Below, piece by piece: positions 1 through 4,976 of a stretch of DNA of 6,050 nt. Every line of letters begins with the position of its first letter. Within the stretch, counting starts at the first letter, position 1. A model generated the notes under the pieces. It saw only the letters and a program-made list of their open reading frames with translations, did not search any database and was not told the origin of the DNA. The stretch is from an uncultured Bacteroidota bacterium (GTDB lineage: Bacteria > Bacteroidota > Bacteroidia > NS11-12g > UBA9320): positions 1-6,050 of the forward strand of contig CAJXLR010000116.1 of NCBI GenBank assembly GCA_913056425.1, read 5' to 3'. Position numbers and translations under genes: made by a program.

Positions 1-27
1 AAAAAAGTGAAAAAATTTAAAATAAAA

Positions 28-70
28 TGAAAAAAAGGGTTGACATTTCATTCAAGAAGTACTATATTAT
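28..70 (+). promoter_or_regulatory. Early-type sigma70 promoter P1 with A-tract
   Basis: A consensus -35 TTGACA lies at 40-45, followed by a 17-bp spacer and a TATATT -10 box at 63-68. The -35 is preceded by TGAAAAAAA at 28-36, and the wider 1-36 stretch is almost pure A/T, as in an UP element. The block TGAAAAAAA-NN-GTTGACAT (28-46) recurs at the second promoter, which marks it as a phage promoter class and not chance AT richness. Transcription would start near 75-77, leaving a leader of about 25 nt before the ATG at 101. Confidence 0.8.
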
Positions 71-100
71 ACATATAAGGAATGAAAAGGAAAGCACATT

Positions 101-394
101 ATGACAAACGAAGCTCAAAAATTCTGGTTGCACACTCCTCTAAACGCTGTTAAAAAGCTAATGGATCAAACATTTAGCTGGGCTCAAGATGGTGGCGATC
201 TTGCTGATATGTACATGGAAGATCTAAACGATTTCAAAAAAGCAGTTGCTCTTTTCCGCAATTCAGATTGCGAAGGTTTGGCTGACTTTATCGCTCGTAT
301 GGATACTTCTCCTCGTGAGCAATTGGTCATGGCATTTGGTCAAGATTGCGGTAAAGATTTCGTTTCACAAAATCTAGGATGGGAAATTCGCTAA
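101..394 (+). CDS. Hypothetical phage protein, 97 aa
   Basis: I do not recognise this family. The product is a 97-residue, soluble, probably helical protein with no membrane segment or signal peptide. It has an acidic middle (around residues 30-45, with DGGDLADMYMEDLNDF) and two cysteines, in NSDCEG and GQDCGKD. The ATG start is supported by an AAAAGG Shine-Dalgarno about 10 nt upstream (86-90) and by the strong promoter immediately before it. Its stop codon shares one base with the ATG of the next small gene (TAATG), so the two are probably co-translated. Its place as the first gene behind an early-type promoter suggests a small early protein acting on the host or on phage DNA metabolism, but that is only position-based inference. 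Confidence 0.8.
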   Translation: MTNEAQKFWLHTPLNAVKKLMDQTFSWAQDGGDLADMYMEDLNDFKKAVALFRNSDCEGLADFIARMDTSPREQLVMAFGQDCGKDFVSQNLGWEIR

Positions 395-507
395 TGGAAA
401 TTCTAATCTATAATCTTGTATTCTGGACAGCGTGGATTTCATTATCCACTTTGCCACAGATTGCGATGCAATACGTCATCGATAACCATGAAAATTTTTT
501 CAAATAA
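394..507 (+). CDS. 37-aa single-span membrane peptide
   Basis: A short open frame begins at the ATG of a TAATG overlap with the preceding stop codon and ends at TAA 505-507. The 37-residue product starts MEILIYNLVFWTAW and is hydrophobic through about residue 25, giving one predicted transmembrane segment. It then has a polar tail containing DNHENFFK. There is no separate good ribosome binding site, so translation probably depends on the upstream gene. Its stop lies just before the A-tract of the second promoter. The family is not recognised. Small membrane peptides of this kind are common among T4-like early genes, but no function can be assigned. Confidence 0.6.
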   Translation: MEILIYNLVFWTAWISLSTLPQIAMQYVIDNHENFFK

Positions 508-509
508 AG

Positions 510-550
510 TGAAAAAAACTGTTGACATATGATATAAGATGATATATTAT
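510..550 (+). promoter_or_regulatory. Early-type sigma70 promoter P2 with A-tract
   Basis: TGAAAAAAA (510-518) is followed by GTTGACAT (521-528), which contains a perfect -35 TTGACA at 522-527. After a 17-bp spacer comes TATTAT at 545-550. The A-tract/-35 block matches the first promoter at 17 of 19 positions. The predicted start is near 557, about 30 nt before the ATG at 586. This promoter should drive the operon that ends near 3545. Confidence 0.8.
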
Positions 551-585
551 TATCTTATCAAATCAAAAACTAAGGAACTTATATT

Positions 586-1542
586 ATGGCACACGAACTT
601 GAAATCATCAACGGTCAGGCACAAATGGCATACCGCGAATCAGCAGGTCTACCTTGGCATGGCTTAGGCACTCCAGTTTCAGACGACATGACACCACAAG
701 AGATGATGGTGGCTGCAGGTCTAGACTGGTCAGTCGAGAAAGTCCCAACTTTCATCGATTACAATGGCTCAAAAGTTGAAACAGGACAGGAAGCTCTTGT
801 TCGTTCAACAGACGGCAAAATCCTAACACAAGTAGGTAAAGGCTGGAATCCAGTACAAAACTCCGAAGCTTTCGATTTCTTTACAGATTTCGTATCAGCT
901 GGTGACATGATAATGGATACAGCAGGTTCACTTAAGGAAGGTCAAATTGTTTGGGCAATGGCTGACGTTAAGGATGGCTTCTCACTATTCAACGGTGATG
1001 AAGTGAACGGCTACTTGCTATTCTCTAATCCACATCAGTACGGTAAAGCAATCGACGTTAAGTTTATGATGACTCGCGTTGTTTGCAACAACACACTAGC
1101 TGTTGCTCTTAACGAAAAGGGTATGCCAAGTGTTCGTATCAACCACCGTTCTGAGTTTGATGCAGAGATGGTTAAGCAAGCTCTAGGTATTTCTCATAAC
1201 AAAATTGAGAAGTTTAAAGAAGCAGCTGAGTTCTTAGGCTCAAAGCGTTACAACGACGAAACACTTAAGCGTTTCATGGCTAACGTATTTGGCGAGTCTA
1301 ACCGTGACGACAAGCTTCTTTCACGTACTGCAGAGCAAGCTATGGAATGTGTGGAAAACCAGCCGGGTGACAACTTCCGTCCAGGCACATGGTGGAATGC
1401 ATACAATGCAGTTACCTATATGGCTGACCACAAACTAGGGCGTACCGCCGATACACGCATGGCATCAGCATGGTTTGGTACTAACGCAAAGCGCAAGATT
1501 GATGCCCTTGATCTTGCAGTTGAGATGGCGGAGGCAGCGTAA
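586..1542 (+). CDS. DUF932 / TIGR03299-type phage/plasmid-like protein
   Basis: The 318-residue product resembles the DUF932 family of phage- and plasmid-borne proteins (TIGR03299 type). The typical opening is visible: a short N-terminus, then a PWHGLGTPV motif near residues 23-31, then TPQEMMVAAGLDW around 36-48. Further family-like segments are GKGWNPVQN near residues 84-92, the MTRVVCNNTLAVAL region around 162-175, and a C-terminal NQPGDNFRPGTWWNAYNAVTYMADH block near 258-282. Length is normal for the family and the frame is intact. The biochemical function is unknown. A role in phage DNA transactions has been suggested for such proteins only from context. The ATG is supported by AAGGAA at 572-577, 8 nt upstream, and by the promoter at 522-550. 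A hairpin overlaps its stop codon. Confidence 0.85.
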   Translation: MAHELEIINGQAQMAYRESAGLPWHGLGTPVSDDMTPQEMMVAAGLDWSVEKVPTFIDYNGSKVETGQEALVRSTDGKILTQVGKGWNPVQNSEAFDFFTDFVSAGDMIMDTAGSLKEGQIVWAMADVKDGFSLFNGDEVNGYLLFSNPHQYGKAIDVKFMMTRVVCNNTLAVALNEKGMPSVRINHRSEFDAEMVKQALGISHNKIEKFKEAAEFLGSKRYNDETLKRFMANVFGESNRDDKLLSRTAEQAMECVENQPGDNFRPGTWWNAYNAVTYMADHKLGRTADTRMASAWFGTNAKRKIDALDLAVEMAEAA

Positions 1543-1552
1543 GCTGCCTTTT
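1532..1552 (+). terminator. Possible attenuator/terminator hairpin over a stop codon
   Basis: AGGCAGC (1532-1538) pairs with GCTGCCT (1543-1549) across a GTAA loop, a GNRA-type tetraloop in RNA, and is followed by T residues to 1552. The loop contains the TAA stop codon of the DUF932 gene. The downstream Shine-Dalgarno AAAGG starts at 1554. The stem is strong but the T run is short (four, counting the last stem base). Partial termination, 3'-end stabilisation or translation control are all possible. Confidence 0.5.
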
Positions 1553-1565
1553 GAAAGGTAAGAAA

Positions 1566-1988
1566 ATGAAAATACTTGTAATGGGATTGCCGGGTGCAGG
1601 AAAAACCTGGCTTTCCACGCGTTTGCAAAAGCATCTTGAATGTGCTTGGTTTAATGCAGACAAAGTACGTGAGATGGCTAATGATTGGGATTTTTCACCA
1701 GAAGGTAGAATTCGTCAATCTAATCGAATGCGTAATATTGCAGATTATGAAAAATCTCAGGGAAGAACGGTAATCTGCGATTTCGTATGTCCTACAAAAG
1801 CAACTCGCGCTGAATTCGATGCAGACATGATCATTTGGATTGATACTATTAAAGAGGGTAGATTTGCAGATACAAATAAGTTATTTGAACCTCCAAAGAA
1901 TGTTACATTCCGAGTGGATAAACACTTAAATGAGGCAGGTATGACTGAACTTGCTGACATGGTTAAAAAATTGTTAAAAGGTGAATAA
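1566..1988 (+). CDS. APS-kinase-like P-loop kinase (CysC-like), short form
   Basis: From the ATG at 1566 the product is 140 residues. It opens MKILVMGLPGAGKT, so the Walker A loop is at residues 7-14. NADKVR (30-35) corresponds to the DGDNVR substrate segment of adenylylsulfate kinases. WDFSPEGR (41-48), a VICDFVCPT strand (69-77) and FEPP (107-110) also follow the CysC order. Adenylylsulfate kinase phosphorylates APS to PAPS, but cellular enzymes are nearer 200 residues and this one lacks part of the usual length, so the true substrate is open. The frame is open from a TTG at 1551. I prefer the ATG because AAAGG at 1554-1558 lies 7 nt before it and the N-terminal strand then begins at once. 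The stop overlaps the next ATG (TAATG). Confidence 0.8.
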   Translation: MKILVMGLPGAGKTWLSTRLQKHLECAWFNADKVREMANDWDFSPEGRIRQSNRMRNIADYEKSQGRTVICDFVCPTKATRAEFDADMIIWIDTIKEGRFADTNKLFEPPKNVTFRVDKHLNEAGMTELADMVKKLLKGE

Positions 1989-2209
1989 TGTCTGACGTAT
2001 CAAGAAAGCGACATTTGCTTAAAGCTGTAACATGGCGAATCATTGCGAGTATTACAACGGCAATTATTGCTTGGACTTTTGGTCTACCACCTAAAGCAGT
2101 TGGCGCTGTTTTCGTGGCAGATCTAATTATTAAATTTGTTTTATATTACGCACACGAAAGAGTGTGGTACAACTACATAAGGATTGGAGTGAAAAAAGAT
2201 GCTACTTGA
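1988..2209 (+). CDS. DUF2061 small membrane protein
   Basis: This 73-residue protein fits the DUF2061 family: a basic N-terminus (SRKRHLLKAVTWR, residues 5-17), a first membrane helix around 18-32, a short GLPPK turn, a second helix around 37-54, and the diagnostic YYAHERVW at 53-60. Length is typical of the family. The function is unknown; the protein should sit in the inner membrane with two spans. The start is fixed by AAGG at 1978-1981, 6 nt upstream of an ATG that overlaps the kinase-like gene's stop. Its 3' end overlaps the nucleotidyltransferase gene by 11 bp. Position between a CysC-like kinase and a nucleotidyltransferase suggests the three act together, but this is inference. Confidence 0.85.
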   Translation: MSDVSRKRHLLKAVTWRIIASITTAIIAWTFGLPPKAVGAVFVADLIIKFVLYYAHERVWYNYIRIGVKKDAT

Positions 2210-2624
2210 TAAACCAATGTTTGATTGGAAAAAGCCAACCGTTCAAATGCTTGGACGATGGCAACCTTGGCATCCAGGCCATACTGCACTATTTAAAAAA
2301 GCCTTGACAACAACTGGTCAAGTTGTTATTATGGTACGAGATGTTTACAATTTCGATGGAGATGCTGGAGCTGGACGCACTGTTAAACAAGACGACAATC
2401 CTTTTGGTGAACTTGAAGTCGTCAAAAACATAGAAGAAGCATTAGCTCAGGAGGGTTACCACAATGGATATGAATATAATATATTATGTGTTCCCAATAT
2501 CGTTGATATTTCTTACGGGCGTGGTGTTGGGTACACATTTACTGAGCACGATCTCGGTGAAGAAATACACAACATCTCAGCCACAAAAATCCGCAAACAA
2601 ATGCGTGAAGAAGGTAAACTATAA
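2199..2624 (+). CDS. HxGH-family nucleotidyltransferase
   Basis: The 141-residue product carries both signatures of the HIGH/cytidylyltransferase-like superfamily: GRWQPWHPGH at residues 19-28, with the HxGH catalytic motif at 25-28, and ISATKIRKQM at 126-135, the equivalent of the ISxTxxR nucleotide-binding motif. Enzymes of this fold transfer a nucleotidyl group from ATP or CTP to a phosphorylated acceptor and release pyrophosphate. Members include NMN and phosphopantetheine adenylyltransferases, and ATP sulfurylase is related. The acceptor here cannot be read from sequence. An unusual insert-like segment GRTVKQDDNPF follows the first third. The ATG at 2199 has GGAG at 2186-2189, 9 nt upstream; an internal ATG at 2217 is an alternative start. 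It overlaps the DUF2061 gene, consistent with coupled translation. Confidence 0.85.
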   Translation: MLLDKPMFDWKKPTVQMLGRWQPWHPGHTALFKKALTTTGQVVIMVRDVYNFDGDAGAGRTVKQDDNPFGELEVVKNIEEALAQEGYHNGYEYNILCVPNIVDISYGRGVGYTFTEHDLGEEIHNISATKIRKQMREEGKL

Positions 2625-2636
2625 AATTCACGAGCG

Positions 2637-2651
2637 TGATCAATCTGATCA
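2637..2651 (+). repeat. Paired TGATCA palindromes in the intergenic gap
   Basis: Two TGATCA palindromes (2637-2642 and 2646-2651) are separated by three bases, in the only sizeable gap of the operon, upstream of the dsbA-like gene. The arrangement could be an operator or chance. No good promoter accompanies it: a TATACT at 2664-2669 has no matching -35 at 17 bp. Confidence 0.3.
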
Positions 2652-2687
2652 TCGTAAATATTCTATACTATATGAGGATCTATGCCA

Positions 2688-2978
2688 ATGAGTGATTTAC
2701 CATCAACTATTACCCAAGAAGACCGAATTAAGGTTCAGGGTGCACTAAAAGAAATGTCTGATAGCATGACACGAGTATCAGCTGAAAAAGATCTACAAAA
2801 AGATATTGCTCAGCGAATGCTTGATGAAGTTGGAGTACCTAAAAAGGATTTCAATAAACTTGCTCGGATTTACCATGCTTCAAACCTAATGGAAGAAGCA
2901 GCCCGTAATGAAGAATTTATGGAGTTTGCTGAAGCAATAATGGCGCCACCTGAGCGTCAGATTGCGAGTGATAATTGA
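2688..2978 (+). CDS. dsbA: DsbA-like dsDNA-binding late-transcription protein
   Basis: The 96-residue product matches the layout of T4 DsbA, a small double-stranded-DNA-binding protein that binds near late promoters and affects late transcription. This is unrelated to the disulfide oxidoreductase of the same name. The central block from VSAEKDLQKDIAQRM (around residues 30-44) through DEVGVPKKDFNKLARIYH (45-62) parallels T4 DsbA, which has a K-D-I helix, then DELGV, a K-x-F-N-x-L segment and a LYH motif. The acidic helical tail (EEFMEFAEAIM) also fits. Length is close to the T4 protein (about 90 aa). I chose ATG 2688 over ATG 2682 because GAGG at 2674-2677 is 10 nt from the former and only 4 nt from the latter. 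An exact T4-type late promoter elsewhere in the window supports this role. Confidence 0.75.
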   Translation: MSDLPSTITQEDRIKVQGALKEMSDSMTRVSAEKDLQKDIAQRMLDEVGVPKKDFNKLARIYHASNLMEEAARNEEFMEFAEAIMAPPERQIASDN

Positions 2979-3172
2979 AACCAGCAGAGCAAGCACAGAA
3001 ACAAGCCGAAGAAGCAATGGATGGTTTCATCCTTTGGAGTAAACGAGTTATTCTGTGGAGTACATTCTTTTTGGTGCTCGTTGTTGTTGCATGTAATAGT
3101 GGAGTAGATGGATCAGGGTCAGGTTATAATGGAGAACAATATAGTCCTTCTAACTTGAATGCAAAAGAATGA
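2975..3172 (+). CDS. Small predicted lipoprotein, TTG start
   Basis: From TTG 2975 the product is 65 residues. Residues 1-14 are polar (KPAEQAQKQAEEA), 25-38 form a hydrophobic stretch, and VVAC at 37-40 fits a lipobox, with Cys40 as the lipidation site. The remaining 25 residues are Gly/Ser/Asn-rich and flexible. The TTG lies in a TTGA overlap with the previous stop, with only a weak GAG upstream. An ATG at 3017 (residue 15) would give MDGFILWSKR as a typical short positive n-region and is an equally good candidate, making a 51-residue precursor. A phage lipoprotein of this size could act in superinfection exclusion or as an outer-membrane spanin, but no spanin coiled coil is visible. Family not recognised. 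Confidence 0.65.
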   Translation: MKPAEQAQKQAEEAMDGFILWSKRVILWSTFFLVLVVVACNSGVDGSGSGYNGEQYSPSNLNAKE

Positions 3173-3393
3173 CTTGGTTTATAGTTTTCTTTATGGCTTC
3201 TGTTGACCCATTTGCCGTTAAAACACTAGAGTTTGAAACAAAAAATGAATGCGTAGATTACGTTAACAATCCATCAAATTCTAATCGTCTTGCTATTGAA
3301 GTGATTGATAAAGCAGGCTTTAATGATGAAATACTTCATGTAGTTTGTTTGCCTAAAAACGATATTCCAGAGCCTGAGGAGGTAGATACTTGA
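3169..3393 (+). CDS. Small secreted protein with a cysteine pair
   Basis: The 74-residue product begins with a short hydrophobic stretch (MTWFIVFFMASVDPFA, about residues 1-16) that looks like an export signal or membrane anchor, although it lacks an N-terminal positive charge. The remainder is polar and acidic, with two cysteines (NECVDY near residue 28 and HVVCLP near 61) that could form a disulfide in the periplasm. It ends in a Pro/Glu tail. The ATG overlaps the preceding stop as ATGA with only a weak purine-rich site, so translation is probably coupled. Similar small signal-bearing proteins occur in marine T4-like phages, to my recollection, without known function. Confidence 0.7.
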   Translation: MTWFIVFFMASVDPFAVKTLEFETKNECVDYVNNPSNSNRLAIEVIDKAGFNDEILHVVCLPKNDIPEPEEVDT

Positions 3394-3545
3394 TACGGTG
3401 GTATGATTACATCGCGGCTATTGTATTCGCCTATGGATTATATGGTATGTTGTTTTTTCCATTCTTTGGATTTGTCATATCTTGGATGGCATACGAAATA
3501 GGATGGAAGAATGGCTATTGTGAATGGCGTAAAGATATGGAATAA
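3390..3545 (+). CDS. 51-aa membrane protein with TTG start
   Basis: This short gene begins at TTG 3390, overlapping the previous stop as TTGA. The start is well supported: a near-perfect Shine-Dalgarno AGGAGGT (3377-3383) lies 7 nt upstream. The 51-residue product has an aromatic N-terminus (IRWYDY), a hydrophobic core from about residue 8 to 34 rich in Phe, Gly and Tyr, and a polar tail with GYCEWRKDME. It should span the inner membrane once or as a tight hairpin. It is the last plus-strand gene before the terminator. Similar small Trp/Tyr-rich proteins with a YC-basic tail occur in marine T4-like phages as far as I recall; the function is unknown. Confidence 0.75.
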   Translation: MIRWYDYIAAIVFAYGLYGMLFFPFFGFVISWMAYEIGWKNGYCEWRKDME

Positions 3546-3570
3546 AAAAAGGGGAGCTAAAAAGCTCCCC
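3544..3570 (-). terminator. Intrinsic terminator of the gp23 transcript
   Basis: Read on the minus strand, GGGGAGCT (complement of 3563-3570) pairs with AGCTCCCC (complement of 3551-3558) around a four-base loop. Seven T residues follow (complement of the A run 3544-3550). This is a textbook Rho-independent terminator placed about 38 nt after the gp23 stop codon. The stem is symmetric, so it also folds in plus-strand RNA, but there no T run follows directly. Confidence 0.9.
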
Positions 3571-3578
3571 AGTTTCGT

Positions 3579-3602
3579 TCGGTTGACCCGACTTCTTTTT
3601 AT
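3579..3602 (+). terminator. Weak plus-strand terminator of the early operon
   Basis: TCGG (3579-3582) pairs with CCGA (3588-3591) around TTGAC, followed by CTTCTTTTTATT. The stem is short, so termination alone would be modest. Together with the strong upstream hairpin (3551-3570) it can end plus-strand transcripts before they run antisense into gp23. Confidence 0.45.
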
Positions 3603-3607
3603 TAACC

Positions 3608-4924
3608 TTAGAATAGGTTGGTAACGCGTACGCGACGGTAGTACTCGTTTGTAGATGCTGTAAGAGCACCCAAACCTTGTGTAGCACCTTGTGCGAATGG
3701 GTTTGAAACCATGCCATAACGAGTTTTGAACCCGATTTTTGGCTGGAAGCTGTTCTCACCCACTGCACGGACCATCTGTAGTGGAACGTATGGGCAGTAG
3801 AACAAGCCAGCATCAAATGCTGATGTACCTTTGTAGCCAACAACCAAGTAGTTACCAACCGCATATGGGTCGATATATACACGGTAACGACCGTTTAGAA
3901 CACCTGCGAAAGTGTTTCCTGTGTCGTCAACCGCTAGGTTGTTACCTGCGATAGCTGGTGTATAATCTAGAACACCTGCCATTTGCAATGCTGATGCTAC
4001 GTCTGAAGAACAGATAACGATGTTACCTTTCCCTCTACGAGTATCTTTTGCAATCGCGTTTGCTTCTTGCTCGATCTGGAACATTAGCCCTTTGAATTTC
4101 TCAACTGACCAACGGCCGTTTGCGTCAACGTCAAGGTCGAAAGTACCTGCTGTTGCTGTTCCTGCTGCACCTGCTACCGCGTTTGTGTAGATTGTGCGAA
4201 CCAATTCACGGTTGATTTCAACAAGGATTTCTGACTGCAGAATGTTTGCCAATTCTGTTTCAGCATCCAAGCCGTGTACCGCTTTAAGGTCTTGAGCAAG
4301 CTCAGTTGTGTACTCAGCTTTCAACGCACGTGATTTCGCAGTTACTGATACTTTCTCGATTGAGAACGCCATTTCTGCAAAGTTTGTGCCGTTGCCGTCG
4401 CCAAGTGCTTCAGCTTCAGTTGTACCCATACCAGTACCAGTTGTTACTGTAGCTGTGTTAGCTTGTGGTAGAGTATTAGCATGTGTACCTGCACCAGAGA
4501 AGTCTGTATCAGCTTCGCCGTAGAATGCTTCTGTACCTGCTTGTGAAGTGTAACGTGAACGCATTGCAAAGATCAAGCCTGTTGGGCCTGTCATTGGCTG
4601 AACGCCAGCAATGTCATATGCCATTAGGTTTGGCATTGCACGACGTACTAATGAGATAAGTACTGGATCGTAACCAGCTGTTGGGCCAGCTGCTGTTGAA
4701 TCAGCACCGAAACCACCTGTAGTTGCGTCGTTAGCAGGTGTTTCCATAAGTAGAGAGCTCATGTTAGCTGACAAATCGCCAGACTCTGTTAAAGCTTTCT
4801 CTGTGTTTTCAAGGATAGTCGCGGTGACTGATCTCTTGTGTTGGTCTGCAATTGGTGAAAAAGACTCGTGCTCAAGAATTGGGCCCCACTTTTCCACAAG
4901 TGCTTGATAGTTTGACTGTGCCAT
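3608..4924 (-). CDS. 23: Major capsid protein gp23, T4-like
   Basis: The 438-residue product is a T4-type major head protein. The hallmark region runs from YDPVLISLVRRAMPNL (about residues 84-99) into MAYDIAGVQPMTGPTGLIFAMRSRY (about 100-124), the most conserved part of gp23. It is followed by the AFYGEADTDFSG segment and a long HK97-fold body ending YRRVRVTNLF. T4 gp23 is about 520 residues, so this is a compact version. LME at 59-61 fits the (I/L)-x-E prohead-protease cleavage rule and sits close to the T4 cleavage site after residue 65, so the mature subunit probably starts at Thr62. The ATG has AAGGAG at 4936-4941, 11 nt upstream, and a late promoter at 4965-4972. The terminator at 3544-3570 ends the transcript. 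Confidence 0.97.
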   Translation of the reverse strand: MAQSNYQALVEKWGPILEHESFSPIADQHKRSVTATILENTEKALTESGDLSANMSSLLMETPANDATTGGFGADSTAAGPTAGYDPVLISLVRRAMPNLMAYDIAGVQPMTGPTGLIFAMRSRYTSQAGTEAFYGEADTDFSGAGTHANTLPQANTATVTTGTGMGTTEAEALGDGNGTNFAEMAFSIEKVSVTAKSRALKAEYTTELAQDLKAVHGLDAETELANILQSEILVEINRELVRTIYTNAVAGAAGTATAGTFDLDVDANGRWSVEKFKGLMFQIEQEANAIAKDTRRGKGNIVICSSDVASALQMAGVLDYTPAIAGNNLAVDDTGNTFAGVLNGRYRVYIDPYAVGNYLVVGYKGTSAFDAGLFYCPYVPLQMVRAVGENSFQPKIGFKTRYGMVSNPFAQGATQGLGALTASTNEYYRRVRVTNLF

Positions 4925-4935
4925 TTTTTCTCTAT

Positions 4936-4941
4936 CTCCTT
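4936..4941 (-). promoter_or_regulatory. Ribosome binding site of gp23
   Basis: AAGGAG on the minus strand, 11 nt before the ATG at 4924. This is a strong core with slightly long spacing, and it confirms the gp23 start. Confidence 0.8.
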
Positions 4942-4964
4942 GTTAATAAAGTTCTATCTGGATC

Positions 4965-4972
4965 TATTTATA
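4965..4972 (-). promoter_or_regulatory. T4-type late promoter of gp23
   Basis: The minus strand reads TATAAATA, the exact T4 late-promoter octamer, recognised in T4 by the gp55 sigma factor with gp33 and the gp45 clamp. It lies 4 nt past the gp22 stop codon and about 40 nt before the gp23 ATG. No sigma70 -35 accompanies it, as expected for a late promoter. I found no other exact copy on either strand of the window. Confidence 0.9.
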
Positions 4973-4976
4973 TAAT

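Noticed and set aside
1416..1663. Two minus-strand frames opposite the DUF932/kinase-like junction
   Set aside because: They are antisense to two recognisable genes with no ribosome binding site or promoter.
2620..2669. TATAAAAT (2620) and TATACT (2664) as promoters for the dsbA-like gene
   Set aside because: The first differs from the late octamer at its last two positions, and the second lacks a -35 at a suitable distance.
2464..2691. 75-codon plus-strand frame inside and past the nucleotidyltransferase gene
   Set aside because: It is out of frame with the well-supported HxGH gene, has no ribosome binding site, and its composition is that of a shifted shadow.
3475..3882. Minus-strand frame of 135 codons overlapping the gp23 3' end
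   Set aside because: It is in a different frame from gp23, runs across the terminator and has no protein-like character.
4308..4523. Plus-strand frame of 71 codons
   Set aside because: Antisense to the strongly conserved gp23 gene, with low-complexity Ser/Val/Pro content.
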